NCBI GenBank assembly: GCA_964635055.1
Contig: CAZWMT010000013.1
Coordinates: 1 to 64,000 of the forward strand
Source of the DNA: JAEUJM01 sp964635055
GTDB taxonomy: Bacteria > Actinomycetota > Acidimicrobiia > Acidimicrobiales > DATDAH01
DNA length: 64,000 nt
Direction: 5' to 3'
Part shown: positions 23,792 through 31,696 of the stretch, one piece after another
Numbering within the stretch: position 1 is the stretch's first letter
How the letters are laid out: every line of letters starts with the position of its first letter
Program-made: the position numbers and the translations under genes
Notes under the pieces: model-generated
Seen by the model: the letters and a program-made list of their open reading frames with translations, nothing else
What the model was told of the DNA's origin: nothing
Database searches by the model: none

Positions 23792-26272
23792 ATGCAGCGG
23801 TTCTGGATGAGGTTGGCGGTCTGGCTCGGGAAGCGAGCCGGCCTCGTCGCCGTGCTCGGACTGCTCATGACCCTGATCCTCGGGTTCGGCATCACCCGGC
23901 TCGAGTTCCAGACCGGCCAGGACAGCTACTTCAACAAGACCGACCAGGTGTACAAGGACAGCGTCGCCTACCAGAGCCTCTTCGGCGGCCAGGCCATGCT
24001 CACCCTCGTCACCATGGACGAGGGTCACACGATCGACGAGCTCTTCACCCGGGAGAACCGGGCCCAGTTCACCGACGTGGCCGAGCAGCTGCGGGCCGAT
24101 GAGTCCATCGAGACCGTGATCACACCGGTCGACGTGATGAAATTCAACGAGGCCCTGGTCTCGAGCGACAGCGGCGAGGTCACCGAGAGCATCGCCGGCG
24201 GGGCGTTGCTGCGGGCCACCACCGAGGACCCGAGCGAAGAGGGACGGACGGCCCGCCAAACCGACGCCTTGGCCACCCTTGCGCGCATCAACGCCATCCC
24301 TCCCGAGGAGCGCAACCTCGACAACCCCGAGTTCGTCGACTTCCTGCTCCGGGACAACGAGGGCGAGATCCGCCTCGCCCTGCGCTCGTTCTTCCCCGAC
24401 GACACCCACGCCCAGATGGCCACCCGACTCGTCGGCAACGCCACCATCGTCGCGGAGGGCACCGGCGCCGACGCCACCAAGGCGGCGACCGATCAGCTCG
24501 ACTTCGAGAACGGGTCGGTGATCACCACCGGCGCACCGGTGCTGCTCCAGGACATCAACGACTACCTGACCGGCGGCATGCTCACGCTCGGGGCCATCGC
24601 CGCGTCGATCATGGTCCTGATCCTCCTCATCTTCTTCAACGTCCGGTGGCGGCTGCTGCCGCTCGGCGTGATCATCGTCGGGCTCATCTGGGCCTTCGGC
24701 GCCGCCGGCTACCTCGGCATCCCGCTCACCATCGTCACCATCGCGGGCCTCCCCGTGATGATGGGCATCGGCATCGACTACGCGATCCAGATGCACGCCC
24801 GGGTGGAGGAGGAGGTGGTCATCGACCACATGCGCCACCCCATCCAGGAGACGGCGCGGAACCTCTGCCCCGCCCTGCTGGTCGTCACCTTCGACGCGGT
24901 GTTCGCCTTCTGCGCCCTCCAGTTCGCCAAGGTGCCGATGATCCGCGACTTCGGCCTGCTCCTCGCCGTCGGCATCGCCGTGATCTGCGTGTGCAGCATC
25001 ATCGTGCCCCTCGCCTCGCTGGGCATCCGGGAGTTCAAGTCACCCACCAAGGGCCGCGACTTCCGCGAGGGCCCGCTCGGCCGCCTCACGGTCTGGATGG
25101 GATCGGTGCCCGCGTGGGCGGCCATCCCCCTCGCCCTGGCCAGCATCGCCATCTTCGTGGGAGGCATGGCCGTCGAGGACGACCTCACCCTGCAGACCGA
25201 TCCCATCAAGTGGGTCAACCAGGACACGCAGGTCATCCGCGACATCAACACCCTCGACGAGGAGGTCGGCAGCTCCAGCGAGCTCGGCATCTTCATCCAG
25301 AGCGACGACGTCTTCAGCGACGAGAACGTCGAATTCGTGCACGAGTTCACCCAGGACCAGCTCGCCCAGTACCCCGACGACCTGCTCACCCCGTCGAGCA
25401 TGGTGGCCACGGTGAGCGACCTGCTCGTGGTCCCGGACGCGTCGTCGGTCGCGCCCACCGGCGACGAGGTCGAGGCCGCGTACAACGTGGCCCCGCCCGA
25501 CATCCAGAAGGCGCTCGTCTCACCCGACGGCCAGGCCATGAACCTGATCTTCCGCACCGGCCCGAGCGCCCTCGAGGAGCGGGCCAAGGTGGTGGACGAG
25601 ATCGAGGCCACGGTGGACCCACCGCCGGGCATCGAGGCGACCCCGTCGGGCCTCGCGGTGGTGGGCGTGGGCCTGCTGAAGAACCTCGAGGCCAACCGCA
25701 TCGAGCTCACCTACCTGGCGCTGCTGTTCGTCTTCCTCTTCCTCACCATCCGGATGCGCAGCGTCGTGCGGTCCTTGCTCTCACTCGTGCCCGTGCTCAT
25801 CGCGGTGGGCACGGCCTCGCTGGTGGCGTGGACGTTCAACCTGAAGCTCAGCCCGATGACCGCCATCGGGGGGCCGCTCGTGATCGCGGCGTGCACCGAG
25901 TTCACGTCGCTGATCCTGCTGCGGTTCGTGGAGGAGCGCGAGCGGGGCGCCTCGCCCCGAGAGGCGGTCGACACCGCAGCAGGCCGCACCGGTCGGGCCT
26001 TCATCGTGTCGGCCATGACCGCCATCGCCGGCGTCGCCGTCATCGCCACGTCGTCACTGCCCCTCCTGCGTGATTTCGGCATCCTCGTGGCCATGAACGT
26101 GGCGGTGGCCCTGTTCAGCGCCCTCGTGGTGCTGCCGCCGATGCTGGTGTGGGCCGACAGTCGCAAGCACGCGTGGGTGTCCAAGGGCCTGGCCAAGCCC
26201 GACCGGGTGGTCGAGTACATCCCCACGCCACCCGGCCCGCACGACCCCGACGGGGCCCACGCCAGGGTCTGA
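23792..26272 (+). CDS. RND-superfamily exporter (MMPL-type)
   Basis: An 826-residue RND transporter with two repeats, each one membrane helix, a large external domain and five more helices. The first helix is AGLVAVLGLLMTLILGFG; the TM4 motif GIGIDYAIQMHARVEEE and, in the second half, GGPLVIAACTEFTSLILLRF carry the proton-relay acidic residues. External domains have porter-like segments (VITPVDVMKFNEALVSSD and VGSSSELGIFIQSDDVFSD). It fits the actinobacterial MmpL/HpnN-like group exporting lipids, hopanoids or drugs. The ATG 23792 has GAGAGG 7 nt upstream; GTG 23786 is too close to that site. It stands alone between a lipoprotein region and a convergent gene. Confidence 0.92.
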   Translation: MQRFWMRLAVWLGKRAGLVAVLGLLMTLILGFGITRLEFQTGQDSYFNKTDQVYKDSVAYQSLFGGQAMLTLVTMDEGHTIDELFTRENRAQFTDVAEQLRADESIETVITPVDVMKFNEALVSSDSGEVTESIAGGALLRATTEDPSEEGRTARQTDALATLARINAIPPEERNLDNPEFVDFLLRDNEGEIRLALRSFFPDDTHAQMATRLVGNATIVAEGTGADATKAATDQLDFENGSVITTGAPVLLQDINDYLTGGMLTLGAIAASIMVLILLIFFNVRWRLLPLGVIIVGLIWAFGAAGYLGIPLTIVTIAGLPVMMGIGIDYAIQMHARVEEEVVIDHMRHPIQETARNLCPALLVVTFDAVFAFCALQFAKVPMIRDFGLLLAVGIAVICVCSIIVPLASLGIREFKSPTKGRDFREGPLGRLTVWMGSVPAWAAIPLALASIAIFVGGMAVEDDLTLQTDPIKWVNQDTQVIRDINTLDEEVGSSSELGIFIQSDDVFSDENVEFVHEFTQDQLAQYPDDLLTPSSMVATVSDLLVVPDASSVAPTGDEVEAAYNVAPPDIQKALVSPDGQAMNLIFRTGPSALEERAKVVDEIEATVDPPPGIEATPSGLAVVGVGLLKNLEANRIELTYLALLFVFLFLTIRMRSVVRSLLSLVPVLIAVGTASLVAWTFNLKLSPMTAIGGPLVIAACTEFTSLILLRFVEERERGASPREAVDTAAGRTGRAFIVSAMTAIAGVAVIATSSLPLLRDFGILVAMNVAVALFSALVVLPPMLVWADSRKHAWVSKGLAKPDRVVEYIPTPPGPHDPDGAHARV

Positions 26273-26279
26273 GCCGGGC

Positions 26280-26306
26280 CCCTGGCCCCTTCCTAGGGGG
26301 CCAGGG
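26280..26306. terminator. Hairpin shared by convergent genes
   Basis: CCCTGGCCCC (26280-26289) and GGGGCCAGGG (26297-26306) form a perfect 10-bp stem with a 7-nt loop, 8 bp after the RND exporter stop. The stop codon of the convergent gene (minus TAG, 26295-26293) lies in the loop, so the same hairpin can end both transcripts. Confidence 0.65.
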
Positions 26307-26832
26307 TGGTGGAGGTGGTGCTGGTCGACGTCGTGGTGCTGGTCGACGTCGTGGTGGTCGGCGCCTGCGTCGTGGTGGTCGGCGCCTGCGTCGTGGTGGT
26401 CGGCGCCAGCGTGGTGCTCGTCGACGTGCTCGACGTGGTGGACGACGACGAGGTCGACGACGACGAGGTGGTCGTCGTGGGCGAGTCGTCGCCACCGCTC
26501 GCGAACACCGCCACGGCGATGGCGATGAGGAACACGAGGATCAGCACCACGGCCACGATCACCGACGTGCGCGTGTACCACGGCGGCTCCTCCTCGTCGG
26601 GCGGCGGGGTGCCGCCCGGCCCGCCCGGGCCGGCCGGCCCGCCGGCGTCGGGACCGATCGGCGGCTGCGGGGGCACGTCGTAGTGCACCGCCTCCGTGCC
26701 GCCGGCAGGGGTGGGCGCACCACCGACCTGCGTGGGGTCACCCACGGGCCCCGTCGCACCCCCGGGTTGGGTGGGGGGGCCACCGGCGGGGTCGCCGAAC
26801 ACCGAATCACCGGGTTGCGTTGGGTCGCTCAT
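26293..26832 (-). CDS. Single-pass membrane protein with Pro/Gly-rich N-terminus and Thr-rich tail
   Basis: A 179-residue protein of unknown function. The first ~95 residues are disordered and rich in Pro and Gly (GGPPTQPGGATGPVGDPTQ), then EEEPPWYTR leads into one transmembrane helix (SVIVAVVLILVFLIAIAVAVFA), then about 65 residues almost entirely Thr and Ser. The tail contains three 7-residue repeats (TTTTQAP, TTTTQAP, TTTTLAP order on the protein), encoded by 21-bp DNA repeats (26348-26410). Such Thr tails are often O-mannosylated in actinobacteria. The ATG 26832 has AGGAG upstream; an ATG at 26907 is in frame but unsupported. It resembles Pro-rich N-terminal membrane proteins near cell-wall genes, no more. 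Confidence 0.7.
   Translation of the reverse strand: MSDPTQPGDSVFGDPAGGPPTQPGGATGPVGDPTQVGGAPTPAGGTEAVHYDVPPQPPIGPDAGGPAGPGGPGGTPPPDEEEPPWYTRTSVIVAVVLILVFLIAIAVAVFASGGDDSPTTTTSSSSTSSSSTTSSTSTSTTLAPTTTTQAPTTTTQAPTTTTSTSTTTSTSTTSTTLAP
26348..26410. repeat. Three 21-bp tandem repeats coding for TTTTxAP
   Basis: The 21-bp unit GTCGTGGTGGTCGGCGCCTG plus C occurs twice exactly and a third time with one change (26348-26368, 26369-26389, 26390-26410). It lies in frame inside the Thr-rich tail of the convergent membrane protein. Confidence 0.85.
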
Positions 26833-26982
26833 CGCCTTGCTCCTGTCCGCTCTGGGCACCGTCGGGACGCCAGGACGGTAGCCGAGGCACCTCCGCGTCG
26901 GGTCCACCCTGGGTGACCGCAGGGTCGCACCGCTGTGACCGAACGGCTACTACCGTGGCCGTGGCGACGAAAGGACACCGTC

Positions 26983-27738
26983 ATGGAGAACCCACGCGCA
27001 CTGGGGGCCGAGGCACTCGGAACCTTCTGGTTGGTCCTTGGAGGCTGCGGCAGTGCCGTGCTGGCCGCCAAGTTCGGTGACGGCCCCGGACAGGACGGCA
27101 TCGGCATCGGCCTGCTGGGCGTCTCGCTGGCCTTCGGCCTCACCGTCGTCACCGGCGCGTACGCCCTGGGCCACATCTCGGGTGGCCACTTCAACCCCGC
27201 GGTCACCATCGGCCTCTGGTCGGCCAAGCGCTTCGAGGCCCGCAACGTTGTGCCCTACATCGTCGTCCAGGTGCTGGGCGCCATCGCCGCCGCCGCCGTG
27301 CTGTGGCTGATCGTCAGCGGCCGACCCGGGTTCGAGAGCGACGGCAACTTCCTGGCGGCCAACGGCTTCGGCATCCGCGGTGACGGGTTCGGCTCACCCG
27401 GTGGCTTCTCGCTGATGGCCGCGCTGGTGACCGAGGTGGTGTTCACCGCGATCTTCCTGTGGGTCATCCTCGGCATCACCGACCGACGGGCACCCGCCGG
27501 CTTCGCCCCGCTCAGCATCGGCCTGTGCCTGGCGCTCATCCACCTGGTCACCATCCCGGTCACCAACACCTCGGTGAACCCGGCCCGCTCGACCGGCCCC
27601 GCCCTGTTCACCGGCGGTCCCGCGCTCACCCAACTGTGGCTGTTCTGGCTGGCCCCCATCGCCGGCGCGGTCATCGGCGCCCTGATCCACCGTGCCCTCA
27701 GCGGTCCCGAGCAGGTGGGCGACGCCGAGATCGCGTGA
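26983..27738 (+). CDS. aqpZ: Aquaporin Z-type water channel
   Basis: A 251-residue MIP channel with six membrane helices. The two NPA boxes are at residues 71-73 (GGHFNPAVTIG) and 199-201 (NTSVNPARS). Selectivity-filter residues of water-specific AqpZ are present: Phe51 in TM2, His187 in LIHLVTIP, a Thr near 197 and Arg202 after the second NPA. The His and small Thr favour water over glycerol. The start ATG 26983 follows GAAAGGA at normal spacing; an ATG at 26935 lies upstream of it. A TACCGT hexamer about 30 bp before the start is a possible -10. It is convergent with the thiolase-like gene. Confidence 0.96.
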   Translation: MENPRALGAEALGTFWLVLGGCGSAVLAAKFGDGPGQDGIGIGLLGVSLAFGLTVVTGAYALGHISGGHFNPAVTIGLWSAKRFEARNVVPYIVVQVLGAIAAAAVLWLIVSGRPGFESDGNFLAANGFGIRGDGFGSPGGFSLMAALVTEVVFTAIFLWVILGITDRRAPAGFAPLSIGLCLALIHLVTIPVTNTSVNPARSTGPALFTGGPALTQLWLFWLAPIAGAVIGALIHRALSGPEQVGDAEIA

Positions 27739-27757
27739 CGGCGCGGCATCACGCGCC
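27733..27757. terminator. Weak overlapping inverted repeats after aqpZ
   Basis: GCGTGA/TCACGC (27733-27738, 27749-27754) and GGCGCG/CGCGCC (27740-27745, 27752-27757) lie across the aqpZ stop between convergent genes. Arms are only 6 bp and may be chance in GC-rich DNA. Confidence 0.2.
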
Positions 27758-27794
27758 GAAGCGCGCCAGCCGTGCCTGACGCGCGGATCGCGCT

Positions 27795-29282
27795 TCAGGC
27801 GCGGACGGTGTTGACGCCGTCGGCCGACACCAGGTCGACCCCGGCCCCCACCCACTCGGTGGCCTCCATCTCCGCCAGCAGGCCGGGGTCGTCCACCCGC
27901 GCGTAGCAGCGGTCGCCCTCCGGCAGGTCGGCGATCACCAGCCCCCACTCGGCCGCGCCGTCGCGCCCGTGGGCCACGGTGTACGAGGCCACGGTCGCCG
28001 GGCCGGACGCCTCGTCGCGGACGTCCCGCACCGCCAGCGCCTGGAGGCGACCCTCCACGCCGGACTCGTCGGGCCACTCGATCGGGCCGGGCGTGGTGGA
28101 GTACACGCCGAAGGCGTGCTTGGTCATGTGCATGCCCACCCCGGACACCATCCCGCACGAGCCGGGGTCGGCCCGCAGGGTCTGGGCCATCGCCGCCAGG
28201 GCGTGGGTGACGTAGTTGCTGCCGGGGCCGCCGGCGAAGGGCAGGCCGCCCGTGACCGTCAGCGGTCGGTCGTCGTCCGGCGCCAGGCCCAGCGCGTCGG
28301 CCGCGAAGTGCAGTGAGCTGGCGAAGCACGAGTACAGGTCGAAGTGGGCCACGTCGTCGATGCCGACACCCGCGACCCGCAATGCCTCGGCGGACGCCGC
28401 GGCCATGGCCGGGGAGCGCCACAGCTCTTCGCGTTCGGCCAGGTACAGCGGGTCGGCCCCGTAGCACCAGCCCCGCAGGTACACCCGGTTCTCGGCCGGC
28501 ACGCCCAGCTCGTCGGCCTTCTCGTGGCTGGCCATGATGACCGCGGCCCCGAGGTCGACGTCCATCACCGAGACCTCGTACTTCGTGTACGGGAAGCCCA
28601 CCAGGCGGTTCTCGGCCGTGGGCGTGGCCAGCTCGTCGGCGCTCCGGGCCGTGGGGAACCACGCGTAGGGGTTGGCGGCCGCGACCTCGGTCATCGGCGC
28701 CAGCAGCTCGCCGACGGCCAAGGCGTAGGCGTCGGGGGCGACGTCGAGGTGAGCGCGCCGAGCGATGTCCCACACCGGGAAGGTCAGCCAGGCCTGGAAC
28801 ACCTGGTGGGCGATCTCGGCGGGATGGAAGGGGTCCTCGAACGGGAACGGGTCGCGGTCCTTGGCGCGGTGGCTCCAGTCGGGCGTGCGCCCTTCCTTCT
28901 TCATGCGCCGCTTCGTGGCCAGCGCCTCGGCCCCCACGATCACCGCGACGTCGATGTCGCCGGCGGCGATGACATCGGCCACGTGCTGCACGAGCAGTTG
29001 CGGGGTGGTGCCGCCCATGCCCGAGTAATGGCCATGGCGGCAGTCGACGCCGAGGCGCTCGGCCAGGCGCGCCGCCGGGTCGTCGTACTGCCAGCTCTGG
29101 CAGTGGACCACGTTGAAGCTGTCGATGGCCTCCAGGACCCCGCGGCCGCCGCTGTCGGCCGCGGCGTCGCGCACGACCTGCTCCCACACCGCGGCCGGCT
29201 CGGCCGAGTCGCCGGCATCCGGCCGCGCGACGGACTGGGCGACGCCGATGAGGCAGGCGGATCGCGGATCGGGGCTGGTCAC
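27795..29282 (-). CDS. Thiolase-like protein with additional C-terminal domain (TLP1 type)
   Basis: A 495-residue thiolase-superfamily protein, longer than usual by ~100 residues because of a C-terminal beta domain (VEGRLQALAVRDVRDEASGPATVASYTVAHGRDGAAEW) like the extra domain of mycobacterial TLP1. The thiolase core shows AVIVGAEAL, VAHFDLYSCFASSLHFAADALGL and TVTGGLPFAGGPGSNYVTHALAAM. The nucleophile position reads HYSGMGGTTPQLLVQHV, so the reactive Cys is missing. The start is GTG 29282, with GAGG close upstream, 7 bp after the crotonase stop; a large in-frame extension upstream is a shadow. It is co-transcribed with the crotonase at 29290-30099. Confidence 0.84.
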   Translation of the reverse strand: MTSPDPRSACLIGVAQSVARPDAGDSAEPAAVWEQVVRDAAADSGGRGVLEAIDSFNVVHCQSWQYDDPAARLAERLGVDCRHGHYSGMGGTTPQLLVQHVADVIAAGDIDVAVIVGAEALATKRRMKKEGRTPDWSHRAKDRDPFPFEDPFHPAEIAHQVFQAWLTFPVWDIARRAHLDVAPDAYALAVGELLAPMTEVAAANPYAWFPTARSADELATPTAENRLVGFPYTKYEVSVMDVDLGAAVIMASHEKADELGVPAENRVYLRGWCYGADPLYLAEREELWRSPAMAAASAEALRVAGVGIDDVAHFDLYSCFASSLHFAADALGLAPDDDRPLTVTGGLPFAGGPGSNYVTHALAAMAQTLRADPGSCGMVSGVGMHMTKHAFGVYSTTPGPIEWPDESGVEGRLQALAVRDVRDEASGPATVASYTVAHGRDGAAEWGLVIADLPEGDRCYARVDDPGLLAEMEATEWVGAGVDLVSADGVNTVRA

Positions 29283-29289
29283 GGCCGCC

Positions 29290-30099
29290 TCACCGACCGG
29301 CCCAACGGGGCGGGCGCTTCTCGGCGAAGGCCCGGGGCCCCTCTTTGGCGTCCTCGGACGAGAACACCACGCCGCTGAGCTCCTGCTCGACGGCGTAGGC
29401 GGCCTCGAGATCGAGGGCCAACCCCCGCATGACGCTCTCCTTGGTGGCCTGCACGGCCAGCGGGGCGTTGGCGGTGATGCGCCGGGCCCAGTCACGGGCC
29501 CGGTCGAGCAACTCGTCGGCCGGGACGATCTCGTTGATCAAGCCCACCTCGAGCGCCCGCGACGCCGGGAACGCCTCCGCGGTGAGCAGGAACTCCATCG
29601 CGGCCGGGAACGCCAGCTGCCGGGGAAGCCGCACGGTGGTGCCGCCGCCGGCGAACAGGCCCCGCTTGGGCTCCATGACCCCGAACGTGGCGTCGGGCGT
29701 GGCGATGCGGAGGTCGACCCCTCCCAGCATCTCCATGCCTCCCGCCACGCAGGGCCCGCCGACCGCGGCGATGATCGGCTTGTAGATCTTCGAATTCCGC
29801 AGCACCGCCCGGGTGCCGTCGCTCAGCTTGCAGCCGTCGATCTCGGTCACCTCGCCGCCGGCGATCTTGGTGTGCAACTCGGTGATCTGGGGGATGTAGG
29901 TCTTCAGGTCGGCGCCGGCCATGAACGCATCGCCCACACCGGTGACGATGGCGACCCATGCGTCCTCGTCGTAGCGGAACCGCTTCCACGCACCGGCGAG
30001 ATCGCGGAAGTGGTACATGTCGAGGGCGTTGCGTGCCTCGGGTCGATCGATGGTGATGAGCACCACGTGCTCGTCGTCGTTCTCGTAGTGGATCGGCAT
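29290..30099 (-). CDS. Enoyl-CoA hydratase/isomerase (crotonase)
   Basis: A 269-residue crotonase. The first oxyanion segment is VAIVTGVGDAFMAGADLKTYIP and the second IIAAVGGPCVAGGMEMLGGVDLRIA; the region of the catalytic glutamates reads FGVMEPKRGLFAGGGTTVRLPRQL, in which the usual second Glu position is Gly/Thr, so it may be an isomerase or lyase rather than a classical hydratase. Length is typical (about 260). The ATG 30099 has TACGGT ending 9 nt upstream and no Shine-Dalgarno. The thiolase-like gene follows 7 bp after the stop, so the pair likely acts in sequence on the same acyl-CoA. The divergent MFS gene overlaps its start region. Confidence 0.9.
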   Translation of the reverse strand: MPIHYENDDEHVVLITIDRPEARNALDMYHFRDLAGAWKRFRYDEDAWVAIVTGVGDAFMAGADLKTYIPQITELHTKIAGGEVTEIDGCKLSDGTRAVLRNSKIYKPIIAAVGGPCVAGGMEMLGGVDLRIATPDATFGVMEPKRGLFAGGGTTVRLPRQLAFPAAMEFLLTAEAFPASRALEVGLINEIVPADELLDRARDWARRITANAPLAVQATKESVMRGLALDLEAAYAVEQELSGVVFSSEDAKEGPRAFAEKRPPRWAGR

Positions 30100-31575
30100 C
30101 GCCGGGACACCGTAGCCACGCCGCGCTCTAGCGTCGGTCGGATCCCCACCGACGCCCTGCCCACCGCTGGGCCCGTCCCCGGGCCCGAGCCCATCTCGCG
30201 GCGCGCGTGGCTCGTGCTGGCCGTCGCCAGCGTGGCCGGGTTCGCGGGGGCGCTCGACCTGTCGATGATGTTCGTGGCGTTCCCCGAGATCAGCGACGCG
30301 TTCCCCGACACCTCCTCGGCCCTGCTGTCGTGGGTGGTCACGATCTACGGGATCGTGCTGGCGGCGCTACTGATCCCCAGCGGGCGCCTCGCCGACCGGT
30401 TGGGGCGGCGCAGGCTGTTCCTGACCGGTCTCGTCGTGTTCGGCATCGGCGCACTGGCCTCGGGGCTCGCCCCGGGGCCGGCGTGGCTGATCGCGGCACG
30501 CGCCGGGCAGGCCGTGGGCGGCGCGATGGTGCTGCCCGCGTCGATGGGGGTGCTGCTGGCGGAGTTCCCGGCGACGCGCCGCGGCACGGCCATCGGCACG
30601 TGGGGTGGGGTGGGCGGCCTGGCCACGGTCGCCGGCCCGGCCATCGCCTCGGCCCTGCTGGCGGTGGGCGACTGGCGCTGGGTGCTGCTCGTCAACGTGC
30701 CGCTCGCCGCCATCGCCTTCGTCGGCGGCGCCCGGGTGTTCCGGGAGTCCAAGGACCCCGACACGGCGCTGACGGACCTCGCGGGGTCGGCGCTGCTGAT
30801 GGTGTCGGTGGCCGCCCTGGCGCTGACGATCACCCAGGGCCCGGGGAGGGGTTGGAGCGACCCACTCGTGCTGGGGGCGCTGGTGGTGTCGGCGGCCACG
30901 GCGATGGCCCTCGTCCGGCGGTCCGCCCGGCAGGCCGAGCCGGTCCTCGACCTGGAACTGCTGGCCGACCCGATGTTCCGCGCCTCGAACGTGGTGGCCT
31001 TCACCTTCTCGGCGGCCTTCTTCGCGATGTTCTTCGGTCTGGTGCTGTTCGTCACCGACGTGTGGGAGGCGCCCGGCTCGCGGGCAGGCCTCTACGTCAT
31101 CCCCGCGCAGTTGACTGCCGCGATCACGTCGTTCGCGGGCGGTCGCTGGGCGGACCGGCTCGGCCACCGACGGGTGATGGTGCCCGGCGCGTTGACCTTC
31201 GCGGCGGGCAGCCTGATGCTCGCCGTGACAGCCGGCGACGATCGGTCGCTGGGGGCGTGGGTGGTGGCGCTGGTGCTGATGGGCGCGGGCGTCGGGGCGG
31301 TGTTCCCCTCCTTCCAGAGCGGGGCCGTCCACGGCGTCCCGGCCCGGAAGTTCGGCATCGCCGCGGCGACCACCCAGACGAACAGCCGGGTGGCCGGGAC
31401 CCTGGGTGTCGCCCTCGCGGTCGCCCTGATCGGCAGCGCCACCACGGGCGACGCCGACGCGTTCGACCCACTGTGGCTGGCCCTGGCCACGCTGGCTGTG
31501 GTCTCCGCGGCCGCCTCGTGGCGGGTCGACACCCGGCGGCCCGTGCCGCGAACGGCAACGTCGCACACCGCGTGA
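30088..31575 (+). CDS. MFS exporter, DHA2/EmrB-QacA type (start uncertain)
   Basis: A drug:proton antiporter of the 14-helix DHA2 class, about 477 residues from the hydrophobic start. Helix 1 is WLVLAVASVAGFAGALDLSMMFVAF with the D1-type motif LDLSMMFVAFPEI, the cytoplasmic loop motif A is GRLADRLGRRRLF, and motif C-like GWGGVGGLATVAGPAIASALL follows. The start is problematic: the only standard upstream codon is GTG 30088, which overlaps the divergent crotonase start by 12 bp, while a leaderless-type TAGCGT (30129-30134) stands 7 nt before an ATC codon at 30142 in the same frame. Either a GTG start 54 nt upstream or a non-canonical ATC start is used. Confidence 0.85.
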   Translation: MDRHRRDTVATPRSSVGRIPTDALPTAGPVPGPEPISRRAWLVLAVASVAGFAGALDLSMMFVAFPEISDAFPDTSSALLSWVVTIYGIVLAALLIPSGRLADRLGRRRLFLTGLVVFGIGALASGLAPGPAWLIAARAGQAVGGAMVLPASMGVLLAEFPATRRGTAIGTWGGVGGLATVAGPAIASALLAVGDWRWVLLVNVPLAAIAFVGGARVFRESKDPDTALTDLAGSALLMVSVAALALTITQGPGRGWSDPLVLGALVVSAATAMALVRRSARQAEPVLDLELLADPMFRASNVVAFTFSAAFFAMFFGLVLFVTDVWEAPGSRAGLYVIPAQLTAAITSFAGGRWADRLGHRRVMVPGALTFAAGSLMLAVTAGDDRSLGAWVVALVLMGAGVGAVFPSFQSGAVHGVPARKFGIAAATTQTNSRVAGTLGVALAVALIGSATTGDADAFDPLWLALATLAVVSAAASWRVDTRRPVPRTATSHTA

Positions 31576-31682
31576 CCGACGTCGATGTCACGACGGATCT
31601 CGACGGCCGACACCGCGGCCAACGGCCCCGATCGAGCGCGGGCCCACCCTCCCGGCCGCGGCACCGCGGCGGGGCCCGCCCC

Positions 31683-31688
31683 TATAGT
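31683..31688 (+). promoter_or_regulatory. Leaderless -10 hexamer of the radical SAM gene
   Basis: TATAGT, the best -10 match in this set, ends 8 nt before the ATG at 31697. Confidence 0.55.
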
Positions 31689-31696
31689 GAGGGCCG

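Noticed and set aside
27733..27757. Strong terminator after aqpZ
   Set aside because: Only 6-bp arms within DNA of very high GC; kept as a low-confidence entry, not as a finding.
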